Part shown: positions 45,022 to 54,528 of the stretch, in pieces
Layout of the letters: the number at the start of each line of letters is the position of its first letter
Position numbering within the stretch: the first letter of the stretch is position 1
Source: Actinacidiphila fildesensis
GTDB lineage: Bacteria; Actinomycetota; Actinomycetes; Streptomycetales; Streptomycetaceae
Length of the DNA: 64,000 nt
Direction: 5' to 3' (one strand)
Assembly (NCBI RefSeq): GCF_042652185.1
Contig: NZ_JBHSIX010000001.1
Notes under the pieces: generated by a model
Database searches by the model: none
What the model was told of the DNA's origin: nothing
The model's input: the letters and a program-made list of their open reading frames with translations, nothing else
Program-made: the position numbers and the translations under genes

Positions 45022-46485
45022 TCACTTGTTCAGTACGGCCTCCATGACCTTCTTGGCGATCGGCGCGGCCAGGCCGCCACCGGAGATGTCGCCACGGGAG
45101 GCGTCGGAGTCCTCAACGACGACGGCGACGGCGACCGGGGAGCCGTCGGCGGTCTTGGCGTACGAGATGAACCAGGCGTACGGGTTCTTGCTGTTGCCGA
45201 CACCGTTCTGCGCGGTGCCGGTCTTGCCGCCGACGGTGACGCCGTCGATCTGGGCGTTCGTGCCGGTGCCCTCCTTGACCACGGTCTCCATCATCTGCTG
45301 GAGCTTCTGGGCGTTGGCGGCCGACACCGGCTGCGAGTACGTCTCGGGCTTCGTCTGCTCGATCACGTTCAGGTTCGGCGCCTGCAGCTTGTCCACCATG
45401 TACGGCTGCATGAGCTTGCCGTCGTTGGCGATGGCGGCGGCGACCATGGCCATCTGCAGCGGGGTGGCCGCGGTGTTGTACTGGCCGATCGCGGAGAGCA
45501 CGTTGGACGGCTCGTCCATGTTCTTGGAGTAGACGCTGGCGTCGGCGCGGACCGGGGTCAGGATCTCCTTGTTGAAGCCGAACTTCTCGGCCTCCTCGCG
45601 CATCTTGTCCTTACCGAGGTCCTGACCGATGCGGCCGAAGACGGTGTTGCAGGACACCTTCAGGGCCACCCGCAGCGAGGCGTTCTTGCACGGCAGGTCG
45701 CCCTCGTTCTCCAGGTTCCGCGAGCTCTGCGGCAGCTTGTAGGGCAGTGGCGACCTGGTCTCGGCGTCGACGTCGGTGTAGAGGCCGTTCTCCAGCGCCG
45801 CGGCGGCGGTGACGACCTTGAACGTCGAGCCGGGCGGGTAGACCTGGCGCAGCGCCCGGTTGAGCATCGGGTCGTCGGGGTTGTTGGCCTTCTGCAGGGC
45901 CAGCCAGTTCTTCTCGTCGGTCTTCTTGGAGGTGCCGGCGATGGACGACGGGTCGTACGAGGGCGTGCTGGCCAGCGCCAGGATCGCGCCGGTACGGGGG
46001 TCGAGCGCGGCGACCGCGCCCTTCTTGTTGCCGAGGCCGGTGAACGCGGCGAGCTGGGCCTTGGCGTTCAGGGTCGTGATGACCTTGCCGCCCTGCTTCT
46101 CCTTGCCGGTCAGCATGTCGATGGTGCGGTTGAAGAAGAGCCGGTCGTCGTTGCCGGTGAGGAACTTGTCGTAGACGCCTTCGAGGAACGACGTCTGGTA
46201 GGCCTGCGAGGCGTAGCCGGTGACGGGGGCCCACATGGGGCCGTCCTTGAAGGTCGCCTTGTACTTGAAGTCGCTGCCGGGCGTCTCGACGCTGCCGGTG
46301 AGCGACTTGTCGCCGACGACGATGTCGCCGCGCGGCTGGGCGAACTGGTTGATGCTCACGCGCCGGTTGTGCTTGTCGTTCGCCAGTTCGTCACCCGTGA
46401 CGAACTGCACATAGTTGACGCGGATCAGCAGGGCGAGGACGAGCAGGCCGCAGAAGACTGCGACCCGTCGCAGGGGCTTGTTCAC
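45022..46485 (-). CDS. pbpA: Class B penicillin-binding protein PbpA
   Basis: A 487-residue transpeptidase with a single N-terminal membrane helix (VAVFCGLLVLALLIRVNYV) and catalytic motifs S220-T-F-K223, S278-C-N280 and K421-T-G423. It crosslinks peptidoglycan outside the membrane, presumably with the SEDS glycosyltransferase encoded just upstream. The GTG start overlaps the upstream stop (GTGA); the longer open frame through ftsW/rodA is rejected. In mycobacteria PbpA is phosphorylated by PknB. Confidence 0.96.
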   Translation of the reverse strand: MNKPLRRVAVFCGLLVLALLIRVNYVQFVTGDELANDKHNRRVSINQFAQPRGDIVVGDKSLTGSVETPGSDFKYKATFKDGPMWAPVTGYASQAYQTSFLEGVYDKFLTGNDDRLFFNRTIDMLTGKEKQGGKVITTLNAKAQLAAFTGLGNKKGAVAALDPRTGAILALASTPSYDPSSIAGTSKKTDEKNWLALQKANNPDDPMLNRALRQVYPPGSTFKVVTAAAALENGLYTDVDAETRSPLPYKLPQSSRNLENEGDLPCKNASLRVALKVSCNTVFGRIGQDLGKDKMREEAEKFGFNKEILTPVRADASVYSKNMDEPSNVLSAIGQYNTAATPLQMAMVAAAIANDGKLMQPYMVDKLQAPNLNVIEQTKPETYSQPVSAANAQKLQQMMETVVKEGTGTNAQIDGVTVGGKTGTAQNGVGNSKNPYAWFISYAKTADGSPVAVAVVVEDSDASRGDISGGGLAAPIAKKVMEAVLNK

Positions 46486-47864
46486 TGGGTGCGCACCACC
46501 TGGGTCGGTTCGGCATCGGTTGACGGGGCGGGGCTGGGTGCCGGGCGTCGCGCGGTGTCGCTGATGCGCAGCAGGATGGCCACGAGGGCCCAGTTCGCGA
46601 TGACGGACGAACCGCCCTGGGCGAGGAACGGCATGGTCATACCGGTCAGCGGGATGAGGCCGGTGACGCCGCCGGCGACCACGAAGACCTGCAGCGCGAA
46701 GGCGCCCGACAGGCCGATCGCGAGCAGCTTGCCGAACGGGTCGCGGGCCGCGAGGGCGGTGCGGACACCGCGCTCGATGAGCAGCCCGTAGAGCAGCAGG
46801 ACGCCCATCAGGCCGGCCAGGCCGAGCTCCTCGCCGACGGTGGCGAGGATGTAGTCGCTCTTCGGGGCGATACCGCCGATGAGCCGGGAGTACCCCTGGC
46901 CCAGTCCTGAGCCGAACATGCCGCCGGAGCCGAACGCGTACATCGTCTGGGCGGTCTCGGTGACCCCGCCGTTGACCAGCGCGAGCGGGTTCAGCCAGTT
47001 GTCGACGCGGTCCTTGACGTGGTGCTCGAAGGTGGAGACGAAGACCGCGCCGGCGGCCGACAGCACCAGGCCGAAGACGATCCAGCTGGTGCGCTCGGTG
47101 GCGACGTACAGCATGATCACGAACAGGCCGAAGAAGAGCAGCGAGGTGCCGAGGTCGGTCTCGAAGACCAGGATCAGCAGGCTGAGCACCCACAGCACCA
47201 GGATCGGGCCGAGGTCGCGGCCGCGCGGCAGGTACAGGCCCATGAAGCGGCGGCTGGCGAGCGCCAGCGCGTCCCGCTTGACCATCAGGTAGCCGGCGAA
47301 GAAGACGGTGATGATGATCTTCGCGAACTCACCGGGCTGCAGCGAACCCACACCCGGGATGGTGACCCAGATCTTGGCGCCGTTGATGCCGGGGAAGAAC
47401 ACCGGCATGATCAGCAGGACCAGCGCCACCACCATGGAGATGTAGGTGTAGCGCTGCAGGATCCGGTGGTCCTTGAGCACGACCAGCACGGCGACGAAGA
47501 GCGCGACGCCGAGCGTGGACCACATCAGCTGGGTCGGCGCCATCGCCTTGCCCAGCGAGGGCTCCAGGTCCAGCCGCCAGATGAACACCAGACCCATGCC
47601 GTTGAGCAGCGTCGCGATCGGCAGCATCAGCGGGTCCGCGTACGGCGCGAACTTCCGCACGATGAGGTGCGCGATGCCCGCGAGCAGGCCGAGGCCGAGG
47701 CCGTAGGCGAGCAGGCCGGCGGGCAGCGAGCCGTCCTTGGCCAGGCCGACGTTGGCGTACGCGAAGACCGGGATCAGAACGGCGAAGACGAGCAGTGCGA
47801 GCTCGGTGTTGCGCCGGCTGGGTGCGCCGACGGAAGAGATGGTGCTGGTGTTGCTGGCACTCAT
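46482..47864 (-). CDS. SEDS-family peptidoglycan glycosyltransferase (FtsW/RodA/SpoVE)
   Basis: A 460-residue polytopic protein with about ten to twelve helices. SEDS hallmarks include PGVGSLQPGEFAKI, FGLFVIMLYVATER and the C-terminal LIPLTGMTMPFLAQGGSS. It polymerises glycan strands from lipid II with its partner PBP, here PbpA, to which it is translationally coupled. Whether the cellular role is RodA-like or FtsW-like cannot be decided from sequence. It follows pstP by 22 bases. Confidence 0.95.
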   Translation of the reverse strand: MSASNTSTISSVGAPSRRNTELALLVFAVLIPVFAYANVGLAKDGSLPAGLLAYGLGLGLLAGIAHLIVRKFAPYADPLMLPIATLLNGMGLVFIWRLDLEPSLGKAMAPTQLMWSTLGVALFVAVLVVLKDHRILQRYTYISMVVALVLLIMPVFFPGINGAKIWVTIPGVGSLQPGEFAKIIITVFFAGYLMVKRDALALASRRFMGLYLPRGRDLGPILVLWVLSLLILVFETDLGTSLLFFGLFVIMLYVATERTSWIVFGLVLSAAGAVFVSTFEHHVKDRVDNWLNPLALVNGGVTETAQTMYAFGSGGMFGSGLGQGYSRLIGGIAPKSDYILATVGEELGLAGLMGVLLLYGLLIERGVRTALAARDPFGKLLAIGLSGAFALQVFVVAGGVTGLIPLTGMTMPFLAQGGSSVIANWALVAILLRISDTARRPAPSPAPSTDAEPTQVVRTQ

Positions 47865-47886
47865 GAAGAGCTGCCCCCTCCTCGTA

Positions 47887-49365
47887 CTACTGCTGGGTGC
47901 CGCACTGCGGGGCCAGCTTCTGTTCGTCGGGCGAGAGGGTGGGGCCAGTGGGGCCAGGTGTCGGGACGGTGCCGGTCGGCTTGTTCAGCTTGTCCTGAGC
48001 CGCCTTCGCGGCGGCCTTGGCCTTCGCGGCGTTGGTCTTGCTCGTTTCGACCTTCTTGCAGACGTCGGCCTGCTTGGCCAGCTCGTCGGCCTTGTCGGTG
48101 GCCTGGCCGAGGCTGCTCAGCGCGATCGTGGCCTCGACCTGGTCGCGCTGGTAGGCCGGCAGGTACTTGAGTTCGATCTCGGGGCGGTCCTGATGGACCT
48201 TCGACAGGCTGATCCACGCCAGCTTCTGGTCGATGCCCTGGTAGACGGCGACGTGCCGGTCCTTGGCGCCGACGTAGTACTGGGTCTGCGTCCAGCGGTA
48301 GCCGGCGTACAGGCCGCCGCCGATGACGCCGAGGATGACGACCAGGATCACCGAGCGCTTCAGCCACTTGCGCTTCTTGACCGGCTTGTCGAGGTCCGCG
48401 TCGTCGAACGAGCCGAAGGAGCCCATCGGCGCCGCGCCGGCCATCGTCGGATCGCCGCTGCCGGGCGGGCCGAAGGAGCCCGCGGGGCCCGTCTGCTGCG
48501 GCGGGGGCGTGCGGCCCAGCTCCGAGGCGCGGCCGGCCGGGGTCTGCAGATGCCGCGGGTCGGAGAGCGGCAGCTGGCTGTCGGCGACGGCGCCCACGAC
48601 CACCGGGGTGTCGTTCAGTTGTCCGGCCAGCGTGTCGCTGTCGTCCACGTCCAGGACGTCGGCGACGATGCAGGTGATGTTGTCGGGGCCGCCACCGCGC
48701 AGCGCGAGCTGGATCAGCTCCTGCACGGTCTCGTTGGGTGCCTGGTACCCCGCGAGGGTGTCCTCGAGCGTCTGGTGGCTGACGACACCCGAGAGCCCGT
48801 CGGAGCAGATCAGATACCGGTCGCCGACCCGCACCTCGCGGATCGACAGGTCCGGCTCCACGTGCTCGCCACTGCCCAGCGCGCGCATCAGCAGGGAGCG
48901 CTGCGGGTGGGTGGTGGCCTCCTCCTCGGTGATCCGGCCCTCGTCGACGAGCCGCTGCACCCAGGTGTGGTCCTGCGTGATCTGCGTGAGCAGACCGTCG
49001 CGGAGCAGGTACGCGCGGGAGTCGCCGACGTGGACGAGACCGAGCCGCTGCCCGGTCCACAGCAGAGCGGTGAGCGTGGTGCCCATGCCCTCCAGCTGTG
49101 GGTCCTCCTCGACCATGACGCGCAGCTGGTCGTTGGCGCGCCGCACGGCGGTGCCGAGCGACGTCAGGATGTCGGAACCGGGAATGTCGTCGTCGAGCGT
49201 GACGATGGTGGAGATCACCTCGGACGAGGCGACCTCACCGGCCGCCTGGCCGCCCATGCCGTCGGCGATCGCGAGCAGGCGCGGACCGGCATAGCCGGAG
49301 TCCTCGTTGCCCTCCCGGATCATGCCCTTGTGCGAACCGGCGGCGAAACGCAGGCTCAGAGTCAT
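47887..49365 (-). CDS. pstP: PP2C-type protein phosphatase PstP
   Basis: A 492-residue phosphatase that dephosphorylates PknB targets. The PP2C motifs are present: REGNEDSGY, AIADGMGG, GTTLTALLW, VGDSRAYL, LICSDGLSG and GGPDNIT. A membrane helix follows (SVILVVILGVIGGGLYAGY), then an outside helical domain rich in Lys/Ala and a Pro/Thr tail. The ATG with GAGG five bases upstream is used; an ATG ten codons earlier (MYPEPTGEV) is equally plausible and also has a ribosome site. It lies between fhaB and the SEDS gene. Confidence 0.95.
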   Translation of the reverse strand: MTLSLRFAAGSHKGMIREGNEDSGYAGPRLLAIADGMGGQAAGEVASSEVISTIVTLDDDIPGSDILTSLGTAVRRANDQLRVMVEEDPQLEGMGTTLTALLWTGQRLGLVHVGDSRAYLLRDGLLTQITQDHTWVQRLVDEGRITEEEATTHPQRSLLMRALGSGEHVEPDLSIREVRVGDRYLICSDGLSGVVSHQTLEDTLAGYQAPNETVQELIQLALRGGGPDNITCIVADVLDVDDSDTLAGQLNDTPVVVGAVADSQLPLSDPRHLQTPAGRASELGRTPPPQQTGPAGSFGPPGSGDPTMAGAAPMGSFGSFDDADLDKPVKKRKWLKRSVILVVILGVIGGGLYAGYRWTQTQYYVGAKDRHVAVYQGIDQKLAWISLSKVHQDRPEIELKYLPAYQRDQVEATIALSSLGQATDKADELAKQADVCKKVETSKTNAAKAKAAAKAAQDKLNKPTGTVPTPGPTGPTLSPDEQKLAPQCGTQQ

Positions 49366-49446
49366 GCGCACCTCGCCCGTCGGCTCCGGGTACATCCGCA
49401 CGCTGCCCACCCTCTCGCTCGCTGGCTCCGCTCGCCCATTGTGCGA

Positions 49447-49962
49447 CTACTTCCGCAGCTCGATGACGGTCTTCCCGATGCGGATCGGCGCGCCGATCGG
49501 CACCGGGGTCGGCGTGGTCAGCCGATTCCGGTCCAGATAAGTGCCGTTGGTGGATCCGAGGTCCTCGACGATCCACTGGCCGTCCCGGTCCGGGTAGATC
49601 CTGGCATGCCGACTGGACGCGTAGTCGTCGTCGAGCACGATTGTTGAGTCGTGCGCCCGGCCGAGCGTGATGGTCTGGCCCTGCAACGCGACCGTGGTAC
49701 CCGTCAGCGAGCCCTCGGCGACGACCAGCTTGGTCGGGGCGCCACGGCGCTGTCGGTTGTTCTGCGGCTGTTGCCGCTGGTTCTGCGCCTGTTGTTGGCG
49801 CTGCTGCGGCGGGCGGGACTGGTCGGCCCCGCGCCGTGCCGCGCGCTGGGTCACCCGGGTCCCGAACAGGTCACTTCTGATGACCTGTACCGCGACGATG
49901 ACGAACAGCCACAGTACGGCGAGGAAACCCAACCGCATGACCGTCAGGGTCAGCTCTGACAT
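49447..49962 (-). CDS. fhaB: FHA-domain membrane protein FhaB
   Basis: A 171-residue protein with an N-terminal membrane helix (LGFLAVLWLFVIVAVQVI), a Gln/Arg-rich linker and a forkhead-associated domain with the phosphothreonine-binding signature GRAHDSTIVLDDDYASSRHA and DLGSTNGTYL. FhaB (FipA partner in mycobacteria) reads PknA/PknB phosphorylation at division sites. The start is set by the helix and by alignment with the family; the frame is open further upstream but overlaps fhaA. Confidence 0.95.
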   Translation of the reverse strand: MSELTLTVMRLGFLAVLWLFVIVAVQVIRSDLFGTRVTQRAARRGADQSRPPQQRQQQAQNQRQQPQNNRQRRGAPTKLVVAEGSLTGTTVALQGQTITLGRAHDSTIVLDDDYASSRHARIYPDRDGQWIVEDLGSTNGTYLDRNRLTTPTPVPIGAPIRIGKTVIELRK

Positions 49963-49972
49963 TGCCCCCGCT

Positions 49973-50833
49973 TCACCCTTCGGCTTGCCGGTACACGATG
50001 GTGGTGCTCCCGACGACGATGCGAGAGCCGTCGCGGAGCGTAGCGCGCTGGGTGTGCTGCCCGTCCACCACAATGCCGTTTGTTGATCCGAGGTCTTGGA
50101 CCACGGAAGGCGATCCGACCCTGATTTCGCAGTGCCGGCGCGAGACGCCGGGGTCGTCGACCCTGACATCAGCCTCGGTGCTGCGGCCGAGAACGAGCGT
50201 CGGCCGGGAAATCTGGTGCCGGTTGCCGTTGATCTCGATCCAGCGCCGCACCGCGCCGCCGCCGGGACCGCCCGAGGGCGATCCGGCGCCGGGCAGCCGC
50301 GTCACGGGTGCCGGTCCGCCGGCACGTCCGCCCGGAGGCGGTCCCGCCGGCATCGGGGGCGGTCCCGAGGGACGATACGGCGCCGCGGTGCGCGGCGGCT
50401 CGTGCCGCTGCATCGGCTGCGGCTGCTGTTGCTGGTGGGGCTGCGGTTGCTGGGACTCGCTGGACGCGAGCGTGCGGCTGCGCACCCGGTACAGGCCGGT
50501 GTCGAGGTCGTCGGCCTTCTCCAGGTGGACCTTGATGCCGCCCATGAAGGTGTAGCGCTGCTGCTTGGCGTAGTCCTTCACCATGCCGGCGAGTTCCTCG
50601 CCGAGCTGCACGGAGTACGGACTGAGTCGCTCGAAGTCGGGCGTGCTCAGCTCGACGATGAAGTCGTTGGGCACCACAGTGCGGTCGCGGTTCCAGATCG
50701 TGGCGTTGTTGTCGCACTCACGCTGGAGCGCGCCCGCGATCTCGACCGGTTGGACCTCGCTCTTGAACACCTTGGCGAAGGTGCCGTTCACAAAGCCCTC
50801 GAGACGCTGCTCGAAGCGCTTCATTACTCCCAT
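49973..50833 (-). CDS. fhaA: FHA-domain protein FhaA with DUF3662 N-terminus
   Basis: A 286-residue cytosolic protein. The N-terminal DUF3662 domain (FEQRLEGFVNGTFAKVFKSE, residues 1-120) is followed by a Gln/Pro/Gly-rich linker and a C-terminal FHA domain with LGRSTEADVRVDDPGVSRRHC and DLGSTNGIVV. In M. tuberculosis FhaA binds the phosphorylated pseudokinase domain of MviN and slows peptidoglycan synthesis at the pole. The corresponding pseudokinase here is the first gene of the window. It is first in its operon. Confidence 0.96.
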   Translation of the reverse strand: MGVMKRFEQRLEGFVNGTFAKVFKSEVQPVEIAGALQRECDNNATIWNRDRTVVPNDFIVELSTPDFERLSPYSVQLGEELAGMVKDYAKQQRYTFMGGIKVHLEKADDLDTGLYRVRSRTLASSESQQPQPHQQQQPQPMQRHEPPRTAAPYRPSGPPPMPAGPPPGGRAGGPAPVTRLPGAGSPSGGPGGGAVRRWIEINGNRHQISRPTLVLGRSTEADVRVDDPGVSRRHCEIRVGSPSVVQDLGSTNGIVVDGQHTQRATLRDGSRIVVGSTTIVYRQAEG

Positions 50834-51247
50834 GGGGCACCTCCCTCCTCGGGCTCTTCCGATACTGCTTACTGATCGTATCCACGCGCCGGGAAAACGG
50901 CTGGTTCCCCGATCCCGTGGGACGGAGCAGTGTCAACCCTCACACGGTCCACTCGGATGGTAGATGCGGCTCCTGTCCAGTGTCCCGCAACCGGGGGCGC
51001 GGCCGTACAGCGCGGTGCTCTCCGGACAACCCTGCCCGGTGGGAGCCGGGGTACACGGCGCGGACGCCTTCGGAGCCCGACACCCGGACGGGCTCCGGCC
51101 CCGGGCCGTGTCCGCCCCGGTGGGCGGGCGGAAACGGGTGTGATTCCACCCCTGCCGCCGTGCTAATCTTCTCGAGTCGGAAGGCGCTCCCGCACTGCCC
51201 GGACCACGGTCCGGAGAGTGAAGGAGCATCGACCGGCGCCACTTATT
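50834..51247. other. Gene-free region between fhaA and tRNA-Leu
   Basis: 414 bases with no convincing gene. It must hold the fhaA operon promoter on the minus strand. On the plus strand TAATCT (51164-51169) resembles the -10 before tRNA-Ile, but no good -35 is at the right distance. Nothing else is recognised. Confidence 0.5.
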
Positions 51248-51330
51248 GCGCGAGTGGCGGAACGGCAGACGCGCTGGCTTCAGGTGCCAGTGTCCTTCGG
51301 GACGTGGGGGTTCAAATCCCCCCTCGCGCA
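51248..51330 (+). tRNA. tRNA-Leu (anticodon CAG)
   Basis: An 83-base class II tRNA with acceptor GCGCGAG/CTCGCGC, anticodon stem CTGGC/GCCAG with loop TTCAGGT (CAG at 51281-51283), a variable arm TGTCCTTCGGGACG, and T-loop GGTTCAAATCC. CCA is not encoded. Confidence 0.98.
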
Positions 51331-51346
51331 CAGAGTAGAACCGTTG

Positions 51347-51395
51347 AACGGTCTCTCCGGAGTGACGAAAGTCGCTCGGAGGGGCCGTTTTTCGT
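51347..51395 (+). terminator. Terminator after tRNA-Leu
   Basis: An imperfect long stem from AACGGTCTCTCCG to CGGAGGGGCCGTT, closed by GTGAC-GAAA-GTCGC, followed by TTTTCG. Confidence 0.8.
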
Positions 51396-51493
51396 TGTCC
51401 GGGTGGTTCGGTGTCCTGTGCTCCGGCCGGTGTGCGGCGGGTCGGTGTGATGTGCGGCACTTGTTCGTGCCGCACATCACCGTCGGCGGGTCG

Positions 51494-52297
51494 TCAGATG
51501 GTGTCGAAGTCGCCGTGGCGGCCGAGGCCGGAGGTGAAGCGGTGGGCGCCTTCGGTGATTCCGGCGAGGGCGGCGGAGGCGTTGTGGAGTTCTTGGCGGA
51601 GGGCTTCGGGTTCGGGGAGGCCGGCTTGGGTGCGGGTGGACTCTCGGTCGGCGCGCATGCAGGCGGCGGGGTAGCGGGCGATGTCGGCGGCGAGTTCGCG
51701 GGCGGCCCGCAGGGCTTCGCCGGGGGGTACCAGGCGGTTGACGAGGCCGATGGCGTGGGCCTCGGGGGCGGGTACCGGGCGGCCGGTGAGGATCAGGTCC
51801 GTCGCCCGGCTCTCGCCGATGAGGCGGGGCAGCCGGACGGTGCCGCCGTCGATCAGCGGAACGCCCCAGCGGCGGCAGAAGACGCCGAGGATGGCGTCCT
51901 CCTCGGCGACCCGCAGATCGCACCACAGGGCGAGTTCCAGTCCGCCCGCGACGGCGTGGCCGCTGATCGCGGCGATGACGGGTTTGGAGAGCCGCAGCCG
52001 GGTGGGTCCCATCGGGCCGTCGCCGTCCTCGGCGACCCGGTTGCCGCGGGCGGTGCCGACGGCCTTGAGGTCCGCGCCGGCGCAGAACGTGCCGCCCCGG
52101 CCCCACAGGACGGCGACGGCGGCGTCGGGGTCGGCGTCGAAGTCCCGGAAGGCTGCGGCGAGGGCGGCGGCGGTGGGGCCGTCGACGGCGTTGCGCGCCC
52201 CGGGGCGGTTCAGGACGACGGTGGTGACGGGGCCGTCGCGCTCGACCTGGACCGGGGCGTCGGCGGGGTCTTCCGGCGCGTCGTCGGGGGCGGTCAC
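51494..52297 (-). CDS. Enoyl-CoA hydratase/isomerase family protein
   Basis: A 267-residue crotonase-fold protein. The oxyanion hole segments are GRGGTFCAGADLKA and ISGHAVAGGLELALWCD. It should act on acyl-CoA substrates; the exact reaction is not determinable. The position of the usual catalytic Glu is in FCRRWGVPLIDGG, which lacks the usual Glu of true hydratases, so a different crotonase activity is possible. The GTG start overlaps the stop of the acyl-CoA dehydrogenase gene, so they form a two-gene unit behind a TetR gene. Confidence 0.9.
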   Translation of the reverse strand: MTAPDDAPEDPADAPVQVERDGPVTTVVLNRPGARNAVDGPTAAALAAAFRDFDADPDAAVAVLWGRGGTFCAGADLKAVGTARGNRVAEDGDGPMGPTRLRLSKPVIAAISGHAVAGGLELALWCDLRVAEEDAILGVFCRRWGVPLIDGGTVRLPRLIGESRATDLILTGRPVPAPEAHAIGLVNRLVPPGEALRAARELAADIARYPAACMRADRESTRTQAGLPEPEALRQELHNASAALAGITEGAHRFTSGLGRHGDFDTI

Positions 52298-53928
52298 AGG
52301 AGGTGGCGGGCGCGGTCGATGAGGGGTGCGGTGTCGGTGCCGGCGGGGAGGGTGCCGAAGGCGCGGCCGTGGTCGCCGCCGAGCCGGGAGGCGCAGAAGG
52401 CGTCGGCCGCGGGGCTGCCGTACCGGACGAGCAGCGAGCCCTGCAGGACCAGCGCCATCGACTCCACGATGCGGCGGGTGCGGAATTCGAGGTCGGTGAG
52501 GTCGCCGAGCTCCTTCTTGAGCTCCGCCACGGACGCGTCCAGCCGCCGGTCGGCGCCCGCCGCCAGGTCGATCTCGGCGAAGAACGCCTCGACGGAGTCG
52601 GGCTGACGGGCCATCGCGCGCAGTGCGTCGAGCGCGGAGACGTTGCCCGAGCCCTCCCAGACCGACAGCAGCGGTGCCTCGCGGTAGAGGCGGGGCATGC
52701 CCGATTCCTCGATGTAGCCGTTGCCGCCGAGGCATTCGAGGGCTTCCGCGGCGTGCACAGGGCCGCGTTTGCACACCCAGTACTTGGTGACGGCGAGCGC
52801 CAGCCGGCGGAAGGACTCCTCGGCGGCGTCGCCGCGCGCCGCGCGGTCGGTGGCGCCGGCCAGCCGGAACGCCACGGTGGTGGCGGCCTCGGACTCGACG
52901 GCGAGGTCCGACAGGACGTTGCGCATCAGCGGCTGGTCGATGAGCGGGGCACCGAACGCCGAGCGGTGCGCGGTGTGGTGGACGGCCCGGATCAGCCCGG
53001 CACGCATGGCGGTGGCGGTGCCCAGGACGCAGTCCAGACGGGTCAGGTTGACCATGTCGATGATGGTGCGGACCCCGCGGCCCTCCTCGCCGACGAGATA
53101 CCCGAGGGCGCCGTCGTACTCGATCTCGGCGGAGGCGTTGGAGCGGTTGCCGAGCTTGTCCTTGAGGCGCTGCAGCTGGATGCGGTTGCGGGTGCCGTCG
53201 GGGAGGACGCGCGGCAGCAGGAAGCAGGAGAGGCCGCCGGGGGCCTGCGCGAGGGTCAGGAACAGGTCCGACATGGGCGCGGACGTGAACCACTTGTGGC
53301 CGGTCAGCGTGTACGTGCCGGCCTCGCCACCGGCCGGAACGGCCCGGGTGGTGTTGCTGCGGACGTCCGAGCCGCCCTGCTTCTCGGTCATCGACATACC
53401 GGCGATGAGACCGCGCTTGCCGGCCGGGGCGCGGAGCCCGAAGTCGTACTCGCGGGCGGCGAGCAGCGGCTCGTACGCGGCGGCGAGCGCGGGGTTGGCG
53501 CGCAGGGCGGGGACGACGGCGTACGTCATGGAGACCGGGCAGATGTGGCCGGCTTCGACCTGGCCCCAGACGTAGAGCTTGGCGGCGCGGGCGACATGGG
53601 CGCCGGGCCGGTCGTCGCGCCAGGGGGCCGCGTGCAGGCCGTGGCTGACGGCGGTGTCCATCAGTTCGTGCCACGCGGGGTGGAACTCGACCTCGTCGAT
53701 GCGGTTGCCGTACCGGTCGTGGGTGCGCAGCACCGGTTCGTTCTCGTTGGCCAACCGGCCCAATTCCTGGGCGTGTTCGGTGCCGGCGAGCGTTCCCAGG
53801 GTGTGCAGCGAGTCCTCGGACCAGCCGGCGCCCTGGCGGTGCAGGCCCTCGATGAGGGTGGCGTCGGCGGCGACATCGTGGCCGGTCAGGGGCGGTGCTT
53901 GGTTGGTGACCTCATGAGTCTGCGGCAT
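52294..53928 (-). CDS. Acyl-CoA dehydrogenase, AidB-like
   Basis: A 544-residue flavoprotein of the acyl-CoA dehydrogenase superfamily, longer than the usual 380-400 residues and matching the AidB subgroup: MSMTEKQGGSDVRSNTT, GHKWFTSAPMSDLFL, and ECLGGNGYIEESGMPRLYREAPLLSVWEGSGN. AidB of E. coli is part of the alkylation response, but actinobacterial relatives are often catabolic. The ATG start overlaps the TetR stop by 17 bases. It forms an operon with the crotonase gene. Confidence 0.92.
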   Translation of the reverse strand: MPQTHEVTNQAPPLTGHDVAADATLIEGLHRQGAGWSEDSLHTLGTLAGTEHAQELGRLANENEPVLRTHDRYGNRIDEVEFHPAWHELMDTAVSHGLHAAPWRDDRPGAHVARAAKLYVWGQVEAGHICPVSMTYAVVPALRANPALAAAYEPLLAAREYDFGLRAPAGKRGLIAGMSMTEKQGGSDVRSNTTRAVPAGGEAGTYTLTGHKWFTSAPMSDLFLTLAQAPGGLSCFLLPRVLPDGTRNRIQLQRLKDKLGNRSNASAEIEYDGALGYLVGEEGRGVRTIIDMVNLTRLDCVLGTATAMRAGLIRAVHHTAHRSAFGAPLIDQPLMRNVLSDLAVESEAATTVAFRLAGATDRAARGDAAEESFRRLALAVTKYWVCKRGPVHAAEALECLGGNGYIEESGMPRLYREAPLLSVWEGSGNVSALDALRAMARQPDSVEAFFAEIDLAAGADRRLDASVAELKKELGDLTDLEFRTRRIVESMALVLQGSLLVRYGSPAADAFCASRLGGDHGRAFGTLPAGTDTAPLIDRARHLL

Positions 53929-54523
53929 TGCGTCCTCCCAGAGCGCGTAGGGCGAAGGAGACGAGGGCGGGGATCAGGTCGTCGGGTGCGCCGCCGTCGG
54001 CGAGCGGCCCCACGAGGGCTTCTCCGACGGCCCCCACCAGGGCGGCGGCGGTGAGCTGGGGGTCCTGGGCCGGCAGTCGTCCGGAGGCGACGCCGGCGGC
54101 GATCTGTTCCGCGATCACATCGCGGAACGCGCGGCGGAAGACGAGCCGTTCGGCGTCGACGGCGGCGTCGACCGGCTCGGCGAGCAGGGCGTAGGCCAGC
54201 CGCGGTGACTTCAGGGCCCGTCCGGCGAAGGTCTCGATGATCGCGGCGACCCGGTCGGGCAGGTCGGCGGGCCGGTTGGCGGCGGCCCGGACGGCCTCGA
54301 CCTCCCGGCTGCAGACCACCCGGAACAGCTCCGCGACGAGCTCGGCCTTGCTGGGGAACGAGCGGTACACGCTGCCGGCCGCGATACCCGCCCGTTCGGC
54401 GACCGCGGCCACCGAGCAGGCGGCGTATCCGCGTTCGGCGAGCAGCTCGACCGCTCCGTGGAGTACGGCGTCGCGCTGGGCGTCGAGGCGCGCCTGGATG
54501 GTGGGGGTCCTGCGGTAGGGCAT
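53912..54523 (-). CDS. TetR-family transcriptional regulator
   Basis: A 203-residue regulator with the N-terminal HTH SVAAVAERAGIAAGSVYRSFPSK and an all-helical ligand domain. It is the first gene of a three-gene overlapping unit with the acyl-CoA dehydrogenase and crotonase, so it probably represses that unit and may sense an acyl-CoA. An inverted repeat lies six bases upstream of its ATG. Confidence 0.9.
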   Translation of the reverse strand: MPYRRTPTIQARLDAQRDAVLHGAVELLAERGYAACSVAAVAERAGIAAGSVYRSFPSKAELVAELFRVVCSREVEAVRAAANRPADLPDRVAAIIETFAGRALKSPRLAYALLAEPVDAAVDAERLVFRRAFRDVIAEQIAAGVASGRLPAQDPQLTAAALVGAVGEALVGPLADGGAPDDLIPALVSFALRALGGRNAADS

Positions 54524-54528
54524 GCGTA

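Noticed and set aside
42211..46791. A 1526-codon open frame on the plus strand, and similar long antisense frames at 20067-23237, 29685-33161 and 11698-13695
   Set aside because: They lie opposite well-identified genes (sortase/pknB/pbpA, gyrA, AfsR-like, dnaA), have low-complexity Arg/Gly/Asp/His composition and no recognisable domains. Long antisense frames are expected in DNA of this GC content.
51248..51494. tRNA-Leu as an integration site for the accessory genes to its right
   Set aside because: No second copy of the tRNA 3' end, no integrase, and composition of the right-hand genes is like the rest.
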